The notes beneath the pieces are model-generated. The model had not been told where the DNA came from. It made no database searches and saw nothing but the letters and a program-made list of their open reading frames with translations. Shown piece after piece: positions 11,831 through 22,400 of a DNA stretch of 64,000 nucleotides (position 1 is its first letter; each line of letters opens with the position of its first letter). Source of the stretch: Lotus japonicus (Eukaryota > Streptophyta > Magnoliopsida > Fabales > Fabaceae); the NCBI RefSeq assembly GCF_012489685.1, contig NC_080046.1, positions 436,501 through 500,500 on the forward strand, written 5' to 3'. Both the position numbers and the translations under genes were made by a program.

Positions 11831-12075
11831 ATTCCTCATCTCTATCATGCATACATTTAATTGTTATGACTGCATTTATTTTATGCTAACTATGCTTAAT
11901 TATTCTTATCTGATTCAATGCACCGTCCATTTAGTAACTCACATGCCTTTATGATTAGATCAGTTTTATGCATGATTTTCTGTTACCTTTTCTCCTTATA
12001 ATCTCCGCAATCCTTCTTCTCCATCACAACGCAATTCACTTCCTTCTCATTCTGTTCATTCTCCCTTGTTCAAGA

Positions 12076-12492
12076 ATGACTTCTGTCGACTTAATTTCTG
12101 AACTCAAGACTTTGGTATTTGACCAAGTCTTTCCATGGAGTGTTAATCTCTCTTCCTCTCAGATCTCTCAAGCTCTTGAGAAGATTGAGCATCTTCTGAC
12201 ATGTTGGCTCACTTCTCATCAGACTCACTGTCTTCAGAACCTTCAAGATGTTCTGAATGATCTCCTCCGTCTGACCAATCGCCAGGCGGACATCGAAGCT
12301 CAGCTCCAGGGTATTTGCATGCTTCTGGAATATGAGGCAGATAATCATGAAGCAGATCAAGAGGCTGTCCAGGAGAATGCTGCCTTGAAGGAAGACTTGG
12401 CTACTCAGTTAGCCTCAATTGATAAGGACATTCGTCCTCTCCATCTTCAACTTCTCTCCATGAAGAATTCTCGAGCTTTCCTGTTTGTCTAG
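12076..12492 (+). CDS. Small extra Sirevirus ORF, coiled-coil protein of unknown function
   Basis: The ORF gives 138 codons from ATG 12076; an in-frame ATG at 11968 would add a hydrophobic stretch. It starts MTSVDLISELKTLVFDQVF and has heptad-like Leu/Ile spacing over most of its length (ISQALEKIEHLL, LQNLQDVLNDLLRL, ending LQLLSMKNS). It lies 245 bp downstream of the envelope-like ORF and upstream of the repeated polypurine tracts, where most Sireviruses are described as non-coding. I do not recognise the protein. The composition is protein-like, without long simple repeats, so I favour a real accessory ORF, but conservation in other copies must decide. Confidence 0.5.
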   Translation: MTSVDLISELKTLVFDQVFPWSVNLSSSQISQALEKIEHLLTCWLTSHQTHCLQNLQDVLNDLLRLTNRQADIEAQLQGICMLLEYEADNHEADQEAVQENAALKEDLATQLASIDKDIRPLHLQLLSMKNSRAFLFV

Positions 12493-13129
12493 GCTTAGTC
12501 TTCTTCTTTCCTCTCGATCCTTTGTACTTCTTCTCCATTCAGAAATAATAACATTTCTTCATTGCATCATTTCCTTGTTATTGTTATTGTTAATTTTTGT
12601 TTTTCACTCTTTTTGATTATGACAAAAAGGGGGAGTACATATGTTGGTTTTGATAAATTTTTATATTATATAAAACCAGTAGAGGAGAACAAGTATCAAT
12701 ACTTATAGCACATAGATATTGTCAAGCGTCTCAGATAAGGAATACATTTTGTTCTTATCGTGAACTAATCTTGCTTCTGACGCCTTATTCCAATTACATC
12801 TAGACAACACTCTATGTTATTATGTGATATACGCTAAGTTCTGAACCATCACTTCTGATAAGTATACATCTATTCAAGCGTAAAATCTGATCACATAACC
12901 AGACTCCGAATCTAGACTATTCACCAATTCATCAAGTAATAGATTCAGGGGGAGTCAGGGGGAGACCCTAGCTCAGAAACAGGTGTTGTCCTAGATTCAG
13001 AAAGAGCATAGCAAACTGTTACACAAGGATAAGTTTAATCTCTGATCTTTTCTCTCTTGTGTATTCAGTTTATTGTGTAAAAATTGTTCATCAAAATACT
13101 TGTTTTGTCATCATCAAAAAGGGGGAGAT
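12493..13129 (+). other. Sirevirus 3' non-coding region with multiple polypurine tracts
   Basis: Purine runs of the form AAAAAGGGGGAG occur at 12624-12634 and at 13116-13129. The second directly abuts the 3' LTR and is the functional plus-strand primer site. Two shorter CAGGGGGAG runs lie at 12947-12954 and 12956-12964. Repeated polypurine tracts upstream of the 3' LTR are a known Sirevirus feature. No gene is seen in this stretch. Confidence 0.8.
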
Positions 13130-14359
13130 TGTAAGATGTTGCATCTCTATGTTTTGATGATTACAATTAAGGTTTGTGATGATGAACAATTGTGGTACCC
13201 TAACGTTTGTTTTTAAGTTGTGACAAACAGGTTCTGAATCTGATCCAAGCCTATTCGTTCAGAAGAAGAAGAACCAAGGGTTACTAAAAAGAGAGCTCAT
13301 TAACCTACCATGTTCGTTCTGAACAGTGGCAAATACTTCAGAAGCTCTGAAGATGGAAGCTCTCAAGAAGATCTGAAGAACTCAAGTCAGAAGTTCTGAA
13401 GACCAGATGTTCCAGTGGAACGGTCCAGAAGTAGAAGACTCAAGTTCTGAAGACTTGCAAGAAGTTGGTTCTGAAGACCCAGGCTATTCTAGCTCTGACG
13501 ATCAGAAGTTCTGAGGAACTTGTTCAGAAGCAGAAGTTGCATGGTCAGAAGACTCCAAGCTTCAATCTGACGATGATCAGAAGCTTCATCAACATTCATC
13601 TGAAGCTCCTTCATCACAAGTCAACTAGTAAAAGGACAGGTCGCTATCACAGTACAACGTCGTACAAGTCTCAGTCTGTCCGCCACCTACCTTGTACAGC
13701 CTAGCAGTCTGATATTACAGAATTGCCACTCCAACGGATAAAACCCTAGCAACGGCTACATCACAAGTCTTGGAGTATATAAAGGGTGAAGAAAGAAGAA
13801 AGAGGCCAAGAAACTTTGCTGAAAATATTCAACAAAAACGAACCATTCTCTTAGCATTATTTCTTCACTGTTCTTAAACATCTGAGTTTACTATTCGCTT
13901 GTTAGAAGCACTCATTGTAAACCCGAAACCTTTTACATCATATTGTAAAGTTCATCAAGAGACCAAGGTTGGTCGGATCTTGAGAAGACTGAATCAAGGC
14001 TGATTCAGTATTTAGCTAGTCTTAAGAGGATCGGTAGATCAGCTTCTTAAGAGGATACTAGTGAGAAAATCAGTGTACTGTTAGTCACTTAGCAGGTTGC
14101 AAAGTGCAGTTGTAACACTCATTGATTTTAGTGGATTGCCTTCATCAGAAGAAGGAAGAAATCACCTTCACAGGTGGACTGGATTAGCTTGAGCTTTTAT
14201 CTCAAGTGAACCAGGATAAAATACTCGTGTGCTTTACTTTCTATTATTCAGCACTTAGTTTTCTTATCTTTGAGTTTTGAAAAAGCCAAAAAAAAAACTT
14301 TACCGGAGATACAAAAACTCTATTCAAACCCCCCCTTTCTAGTGTTTTTCGCACCTTTA
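13130..14359 (+). repeat. 3' LTR of the Sirevirus
   Basis: It begins TGTAAGATGTTGCATC directly after the polypurine tract and ends CGCACCTTTA, where the terminal CA has become TA by one change. It lacks the 16 bp at 2141-2156 of the 5' LTR and has one extra base in an AGCTCTGACG context. The satellite resumes immediately at 14360. Confidence 0.92.
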
Positions 14360-17147
14360 GCCCCGATGATGGAATTCCCAAGGCTAACATATGCGAATTT
14401 GGGCGGAAAATGAGTTTTCAAGGGAAAATCCGAAGTTGGAAGAGATTCATGGTTTTCCATGGCATGCCTCGATGCCCAAAGTGGTTTCCCCTATCCCAAG
14501 GTTTCCCCGTAAGAACCCTTGTAAAAATGTGAGAATTCTTGCCCCGATGATAAATTTCCCAAGGCTAACCTTTGCGAATTTGGGTGGAAAATGAGTTTTC
14601 AAGGGAAAATGCCAAGTAGGAAGGGAAACATGGTTTGTCATGACATTCCTCGTTGCCAGGGAAAATATAAAGTTGGAATGGAAAATTGGTTTGTCATGGC
14701 TTGCCTCGTTGCCCAAATAGTTTTATTATGCTAAGGTGCCCCAATGAGCTCCCATGTCGAAATTTTAGAATTGTTGCCCCGATGATGGAATTCCCAAGGC
14801 TAACATATGCGAATTTGGGTGGAAAATGAGTTTTTAAGGGAAAGTCCAAAGTTGGAAGGGATTCATGGTTTGTCATGGCATGCCTCGATGCCCAAATGGT
14901 TTCCATTATCCCAAGGTTCCCCCGTAATCACCCTTGTCAAAATTTGGAAATTCTTGCCCCGACGATGAATTTCCCAAGGGTAACATATGCGAATTTGGGT
15001 GGAAAATGAGTTTTTAAGGGAAAATACCAAGTTGGAAGGGAAACTTGGTTTTCCATGACATTCCTCGTTGCCCAAATGGTTTCCTCATGCCAAGGTGCCT
15101 TCGTGAGCTCTCATGTCTAAATTTGGGAATTCTTGTCGCGATGATGGATTTCTCAAGGCTAACCTATGCGAATTTGGGTGAAAAATGAGTTTTCAAGGGA
15201 AAATCTCAAGTTGGAAGGGAAAATTGGATTTCCATGGCATGCCTCGTAGCTAAAATGGTTTTCCTATGCCAAGTTGCCCTCGTGAGCTCCCATGTCAAAA
15301 TTTGAGAATTCTTGCCCCGATGATGGATTTCCTAAGACCAACCTATGCAAATTTGGGTGTAAAATGAGTTTTCAAGGGAAAACCTCAAGTTGGATGCGAA
15401 ACTTGGATTGTCATTGCATGTCTTGTTGCCAAAATGGTTTTACTATCCCAATATGCTCCCGTGAGCTCTCATGTCCAAATTTTGGAATTTTTGCCGCGAT
15501 GATGGATTTCTCAAGGCTAACCTATGCGAATTTGGGTAGAAAATGAGTTTGCAAGAGAAAATATCAAGTTGGAATGGAAAATTGGTTTGCCATGGCATGC
15601 CTCGTTGCCCAAATGGTTTTACTATCCCAAGATGCCCCCGTGAGCTCCCATGTCAAAATTTTAGAATTGTTGCTCCGATGATGGAATTCCCAAGGCTAAG
15701 ATATGCGAATTTGGGTGGAAAATGAGTTTTCAAGGGAAAATCCGAAGTAGGAAGGGATTCATGGTTTGTCATGGCATGCCTCGTTGCCCAAAGTGGTTTC
15801 CCCTATCCCAAGGTTCCCCCGTAAGCACCCTTGTCAAAATATGAGAATTCTTGCCCCGTTGATGAATTTCCCAAGGCTAACCTATGCTAATTTGGGTGGA
15901 AAATGAGTTTTCAAGGGAAAATACAAAGTAGGAAGGGAAACATGGTTTTCCATGACATGCCTCGTTTCAAAATGGTTTCCCCAAGCCAAGATGCCATCGT
16001 GAGCTCCCAAGTCAAAATTTGGGAATTCTTGCCGCGATGATGGATATCCCAAGGCTAACCTTTGCGAATATGGGTGGAAAATAAGTTTTCATGGGAAAAT
16101 TTCAAGTTGGAAGGGAAATTTGGATTGCCATGGCATGCCTCGTAGCTCAAATAATTTTCCTATGCCAAGGTGCTCCTGTGAGCTCCCATGTCAAAATTTG
16201 AGAATTCTTATTCCGATGATGGATTTCCCAAGGTCAATCTATGCAAATTTGGAGGTAAAGTGAGTTTTCAAGGGAGAATCTCAAGTTGGAAACAAAACAT
16301 GGATTGCCATGGCATGCCTCATTGCCCAAATGGTTTTACTATGCCAAGGTGCCCCAGTGAGCTCCTAGGACAAAATTTGGGAATTTTTGCCGCGATGATG
16401 GATTTCCCAAGGCTAACCTATGCGAATTTGGGTGGAAAATGTGTTTGCAAGAGAAAATATCGAGTTGGATTGGAAAATTGGTTTGCCATGGCATGCCTCA
16501 TTGCCCAAATGGTTTTACTATGCCAAGGTGCCCCCGTAAGCTCCCATGTCAAAATTTTAGAATTGTTGCCCTGATGATGGAACTCTCAAGGCTAACATAT
16601 GCGAATTTGGGTGGAAAATGAGTTTTCAAGGGAAAATCCGAAGTTGGAAGGGATTCATGGTTTGTCATGGCATGCCCCGTTCCCAAATGGTTTCCCTTAT
16701 CCCAAGGTTCCCTCGTAAGCACCCTTGTCAAAATGTGAGAATTCTTACCCCAATGATGAATTTCACAAGGCTAACCTTTGCGAATTTAGGTGGAAAATGA
16801 GTTTTCAAGGGAAAATACCAAGTAGGAAGGGAAACATGGTTTGTCATGACATTCCTCGTTGCCAAAATGGTTTCCCCATGCCAAGATGCCCCCGTGAGCT
16901 CCCAAGTCAAAATTTGGGAATTCTTGCCACCATGATGTATTTCCTAAGGCTAACCCTTTGCGAATATGGGTGGAAAATAAGTTTTCAAGGGAAAATCTTA
17001 AGTTGGAAGGGAAACTTGGATTGCCATGGCATGCCTCGTAGCTCAAATGGTTTTCCTATGCCAAGGTGCCCCTGTGAGCTCCTATGTCAAAATTTGAGAA
17101 TTCTTGCCCCGATGATAGATTTCTCAAGACCAACCTATGCAAATTTA
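14360..17147 (+). repeat. 179-bp satellite array, block 2 (about 15-16 monomers)
   Basis: The same monomer family as block 1 continues in phase from the left side of the Sirevirus. One unit near 14655 is shortened: sequence jumps from a TTGCCAGG context into the middle of a following monomer. The block ends mid-monomer at about 17147 (AACCTATGCAAATTTAG), where a Gypsy fragment is joined with no target duplication. Confidence 0.95.
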
Positions 17148-18932
17148 GGCCTCTATGTTCCTTCCTACTTGGCCCTCAAATACCATATCCATCAACCGCT
17201 GATACGTCGCCCCCGCATTCTTCAGTCCGAAGGGCATGGTCTGATAACAGTAGTTTACCCTGGTGGTCAAAAAGGCCGTTTTATCTTCATCCGACGGGTG
17301 CATCTTGATTTTGTGATATCCCGAATAGGCATCCATCAGACTCAGCATCTCATTTCCGGACGCCCCATCCACTAACTTGTCTATGCTTGGTAATGGGTAA
17401 GAATATTTTGGACATGCCTTGTTCAGGTCTGTGTAGTCCACACACATTTGTCATTTCCCATTCGCTTTCTTTACCATCACCACATTCGCCAGCCATGTAG
17501 GATACTTAATTTCCCGGATAAAGTCTGCCGCCAGTAATTTGTTTACCTCTTGTTTGATTGCTTTCTCCTTTTCATCGCCCATTCGTCGGCGTGTCTGGGT
17601 CACTGGTTTAATTCCGGGATTTAGCGCCAGCCTGTGGCAAATGAAGTCCGGGTCTATTCCCGGCATGTCCTTATGACTCCAAGCAAAAAGATCCAAATTC
17701 TCGCCCAACAGCTTTGATAATCTCTGTTCTTGGACCTCAGTCAGTCTGGTCCCTATTTTGAGCACTTTCTCGCCAAATTTCAGTTCCTTGGTTTCCTCGA
17801 TTGGCGTGGGCCTGTTGACTCGCCCTTCGCCCCTCGGATCTAGGTTTTCTTCTGGCTCCTCAACCTCGTTGCATCGGTGTCTTACCGAGGCGCTCTTTTT
17901 CCCGTACTGATCTACCGCGTTGCAGTAGCACTCCCTTGCAGTCTTCTAGTCCACATCAACTCTCCCAAATCGTTCATTTGGCAAAGGATATTTAACCGTC
18001 AAATGTGTCGTCGAGATCACGGCGCACAGTCGGTTTAAGGTGTTTCTGTCAATTATCATGTTGTAAGATCCCTCCGCTCCTAGGATTAAGTATCTCACAT
18101 TCAGCGTCCTAGCGTTCTATCGCTCGCCAAATGTGGTGTCAAGGTCAAGGACGCCTCTCACTCATACTTGCTTGCCCGCAAATCCCACCAGAGTCCCTGC
18201 ATAAGGAGTGAGGTCTCCCTCATTCAAACCGAGCCGATCAAACGCTCCGCCGTAAATGATGTCCGCTGAACTCCCTTGATCCAAAAGTACTCGTCGTACA
18301 TTGTGTTGGTTGACGCGAAGGAGGATTACAATCGGATCGTCCAGATGTGGCTTTACTCCGAAGAAGTCATCGGATGAAAAGGTAATGTCTGGGTGTGAAA
18401 ATCCGAAAGGAACCTCCGTGACTGCGTTCACCGCCCTGGCGTAGCGCTTTCTAGCTGCACTGGTGACTCCTCCTCCTCCAAACCCTCTAGCGAACGTGTT
18501 TACTCCTTTAGGTATCAAAGCATTACCGCCCTGTGTTCTAATAGGTTCTCCTGCCGCTATCAGCTTTCTCACCTCGCGCAGTAACGTGCGGCATTCCTCT
18601 GTGACGTGGCCCATGGCCTGGTGATAAGCGCACCATTCACCTCCCGTTTTGCTGCTCATTTGCGTCACTCGCGGTTCCTGGAGATTCTCTGCTTCACTCG
18701 ATCTGTCCAAGCACGCCAGCTTTCCTTTTGGAGACGAATTCCTCCACTCCCTCGAGGATTTCCAACAGCTTTTCCTTTGCAATGTCCAAGGCTCCGCTGT
18801 TGTATTCGCCCTTCGGACCTCCGTCTCCTGGTGCTTCAGGCGACTATTGACGTCGCGAATCAGCCACCTCCAATCCTTGCGAGCGTCCAACGGCTGAGGT
18901 GATGGCGGTCTTTCTCCTAAAGGTTCCAACAA
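17148..18932 (-). pseudogene. Tat-type Gypsy gag C-terminus, protease and partial reverse transcriptase
   Basis: On the minus strand a piece from 18932 to 18162 shows the Gag zinc-knuckle-like motif CAYHQAMGHVTEEC and the retroviral-type protease core VLLDQGSSADIIY. A second piece (17765-17451) holds the start of reverse transcriptase. A third (17447-17148) begins MCVDYTDLNKACP and includes SLMDAYSGYHKIKMHP and MPFGLKNAGATYQRLMD. The last two are parted by an in-frame TGA at 17448-17450, where the family has Trp, consistent with a G-to-A change. Between 17766 and 18161 the frame is further disturbed. The N-terminal part of gag is not recognisable. The motifs point to the Tat/Ogre/Retand group. 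Confidence 0.85.
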
Positions 18933-19179
18933 GGAGACTGAGGACTCCTCTTCCTCACTGTGTCGCCTCCCATACGCGCGGCGTGAATCACGCGTGTGTT
19001 ACATCCTTCTTTTACTTTGTCATGTTGCGCTTCCATCAAGTGTCACTAACGAATCAAGAATTTAACCGAAAATCAAGAAACCAAAGAGAATTGCACGGAA
19101 AATCGAACTACTTTCAGCCAAATCACAATCCACGTAGTCCGGGAATCGAAATCTACTGTTCCTCACAGACGGCGTCAAA

Positions 19180-19499
19180 TGTTCTATCCATGAACATTGA
19201 GATGAGGTATAGTACTTAGAGTGTAAGGAACGTGATGTGAGATTCCTATAGAGAATGAGAGCGTAACCGCTTTAGAGCGAGAAAGTAACTGAATTTCAAT
19301 CTTGTTATTTCTCCAATGAGCTAAGAGTCCTTTACAATTGGTATTCATACCCTATTTATAGATGTGGAGTTGGCCTTGGCGCCTCTAACCCTTCCTAATG
19401 GGCCGGTTGAGCTTCTGGGAGGAGGCCCAAGACCCTGGTCCGCTCGTCGCCCTAAGCTGGCGCTCCTGAGTGAGGGACCCTGGGGTCTTGCCCAGTCCA
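19180..19499 (-). repeat. 5' LTR of the truncated Gypsy fragment, with adjacent primer-binding site
   Basis: On the minus strand the LTR starts TGGACTGGGCAAGACC at 19499 and ends GGATAGAACA at 19180. It is followed after two bases by TGACGCCGTCTGTGAGG (19177-19161), close to the usual Tat-group primer-binding site TGGCGCCGTCTGTGGG. A TATA-like CTATAAATAGG lies inside on the minus strand at about 19353-19363. The outer boundary at 19499 is placed where satellite sequence (CCCCCGTGAGCTCCC) begins and could be off by a few bases. Confidence 0.7.
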
Positions 19500-22400
19500 T
19501 TCCCCCGTGAGCTCCCATGTCAAAACTTGGGAATTCTTGCCGCGATGATGGATTTCCCAAGGCTAACTTCTGCGAATTTGGGTGGAAAATGAGTTTTCAA
19601 GGGAAAATATCAAGTTGGAATGGACACTTGGTTTGTCATGGCTTTCCTTGTTGCCCAAATGGTTTCACTATACAAAGGTGCCCCCGTGAGCTCCCATGTC
19701 AAAATTTGAGAATTCTTGCCCCGATGATGGATTTCTCAAGACCAACCTATGCAAATTTGGGTGTAAAATGAGTTTCCAAGGGAAAATCTAAAGTTGGAAG
19801 CGAAACATGGATAGTCATTGCATGCCTCATTGCCGAAATGGTTTTACTATGTCAAGGTGCCCTCGTAAGCTCCCATGTCCAAATTTGGGAATTCTTGCCG
19901 CGATGATGGATTTCCCAAGGCTAACTTCTGCGAATTTGGGTGGAAAATGAGTTTTCAAGGGAAAATATCAAGTTGGAATGGACACTTGGTTTGTCATGGC
20001 TTTCCTTGTTGCCCAAATGGTTTCACTATACCAAGGTGCCCCCGTGAGCTCCCATGTCAAAATTTGAGATTTCTTGCCCCGATGATGGATTTCTCAAGAC
20101 CAACCTATACAAATTTGGGTGTAAAATGAGTTTCCAAGGGAAAATCTAAAGTTGGAAAGGAAATTTGGTTGGCCATGACATGCCTCGTTGCCCATATGGT
20201 TTCCCTATGCCACGGTGCCCCCATGAGATCCCATGTCAAAATTTGAGAATTCTTGCCCCGATGATGGATTTCCCAAGACTAACCTATGCGAATTTGGGTG
20301 GAAAATGAGTTTTCAAGGGAAAATCCAAAGTTGGAAGAGAAACTTGGATAGCCAAGGCATGCCTCGTTGCCCAAATGGTTCCCCTATACCAAGGTGTCAC
20401 CGTGAGCTCCATTGTCAAAATTTGAGAATTCTTGCCCCGATGATAAATTTCTCAAGGCTAACCTATGCGAATTTAAGTGGAAAATAAGTTTTTAAGGGAA
20501 AATATTAAGTTGGAGGGGGCTCTTGGTTTTCCATGGCTTGCCTCGTTGCCCAAATATTTACCCTATTCCAAGGTGCACCCGTAAGCTCTCATGTCAAAAT
20601 TTGAGAATTCTTGCCCCGATTATGGATTTCCCAAGGCTAACATATGCGAATTTGGGTGGAAAATAAGTTTTTAAGGGAAAATCTCAAGTTGGAAGGGAAA
20701 CTTGGATGGCAATGGCATGCCTCATTGCCCATATGGTTTCCTTATGCCAAGGTGCCCCAATGAGCTCCCATGTCAAAATTTGAGAATTTTTTCCTTGATG
20801 ATGGATTTCTCAAGGCCAACCTATGCAAATTTGGGTGGAAAATAAGTTTTTAAGGGAAAATCTCAAGTTGGAAGCGAAACTTGGATTGTCATGGAATGCC
20901 TCGTTGCCGAAATGGTTTTACTATGCCAAGGTGCCCCCATGAGCTCTCATGTCAAAATTTGGGAAATTTTGTCGCGATGATGGTTTTCCCAAGGCTAACC
21001 TACGCGAATTTGGGTGGAAAATGAGTTTGCAAGGTAAAAGATCAAGTTGGAATGGAAAATTGGTTTGCCATGGATTGCCTCATTACTCAAATAGTTTCCC
21101 TATGCCAAGGTGCACCGGTAAGCTCCCATGTCAAAATTTGAGAATTCTATCCCCGATGATGGATTTCCCAAGGCTAACCTATGCGAATTTGGGTGGAAAA
21201 TGGGTTTTCAAGGGAAACTCTCATGTTGGAAGAGAATCTTAGATTGCCATGGCATGCCTCGTTGCCCAAATGGTTTCCCTATGCCAAAGTGCCCTCGTGA
21301 GCTCTTATGTCTAAATTTGAGAATTCTTTCAACAATGATGAATTTCCCAAGGCTAACCTATGCGATCTTGGGTGGAAAATGAGTTTTCAACGGAAAATAT
21401 CAAGTTGGATGGGTCTCTTGGTTTGCCATGGCTTGCCTCATTGCCCAAATAGTATCCCTATGCAAAGGTGCACCCGTAAGCTCCCATGTCAAAATTTGAG
21501 AATTCTTGCACCGATGATGAATTTCCTAAGGCTAACCTATGCGAACTTGGGTGTAAAATGAGTTTTCAAGGGAAAATCTCAAGTTGGAAGTGAAACTTCG
21601 ATTGCAATGGCATGCCTCGTTGCCCAAATCGTTTCCCTATGCCAAGGTGCCCCTGTTAGCTCCCATGTCTAAATTGAGAATTTTTGCCCCGATGATAAAT
21701 TTCCCAAAGCTAACCTATGCAAATTTGGTTGGAAAATGAGTTTTAATGGGAAAAAAATCTTGTTGGAAGGGAAAGTTGGTTTTCCATGACATTCCTCGTT
21801 TCCCAAATTGTTTCCCTATGCCAAGGTTCCCCCGTGAGCTCCCTTGTCAAAATTTGAGAATTCTTGCCCCGATGATGGATTTCCCAAAGCTAACCTATCC
21901 GAATTTGGGTGTAAAATGAGTTTTCAAGGGAAAATCTCAAGTTGGAAGGGAAACTTGGATTGCCATGGCATGCCTCGTTGCCCAAATGGTTTCCCTATCA
22001 CAAGGTGCCCTCGTGAGCTCCCTTGTCAAAATTTGACAATTCTTGCACTGATGATGAATTTCTCAAGGCTTAACCTATGCGATATTGGGTGCAAAATAAG
22101 TTTTCAAGGGAAAATATCAAGTTGGATGGGACTCTTGGTTTTCCATGGCTTTCCTCATTGCCCAAATAGTTTCCCTATGCCAAGGTGCACCAGTAAGCTC
22201 TCATGTCAAAATTTGAGAAGTCTTGCAGCGATGATGAATTTCCTAAGGCTAACCTATGCAAATTTGGGTGGAAAATGAGTTTTCAAAGGAAAATATCTTG
22301 TTTGAAGGGAAACTTAGTTTTCCATTACATGCCTCGTTTCCCAAATGGTTTCCCTATGCCTCCCCGTGAGCTCCCATGTAAAAATTTGAGAATTCTTGCT

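Larger units (their letters stand above)
2133..14359 (+). mobile_element. Sirevirus (Ty1/Copia, SIRE/Maximus lineage) LTR retrotransposon, nearly complete
   Basis: This 12.2-kb element sits inside the satellite. It has two LTRs of 1245 and 1230 bp, a primer-binding site two bases after the 5' LTR, then gag, protease-integrase-RT-RNase H, an envelope-like ORF, a small extra ORF, repeated polypurine tracts and the 3' LTR. The 5-bp target duplication is imperfect (GCCTC at 2128-2132, GCCCC at 14360-14364). Removing the element and one duplicate restores a continuous satellite monomer. The LTRs differ mainly by a 16-bp indel just after TGTAAGAT and roughly ten substitutions, which points to a recent insertion. 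Despite that, pol carries a stop and several frameshifts, so this copy cannot make its own full polyprotein. Confidence 0.95.
17148..19499 (-). mobile_element. Truncated Ty3/Gypsy element (Tat-type lineage), minus strand
   Basis: Reading leftward from 19499 the order is a short LTR, a primer-binding site, leader, partial gag, protease and the first half of reverse transcriptase. The fragment stops abruptly at about 17148 against satellite DNA. There is no integrase, no 3' LTR and no target-site duplication, and the satellite phase differs on the two sides. The copy was therefore truncated by recombination or deletion, not inserted in this form. Confidence 0.85.
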
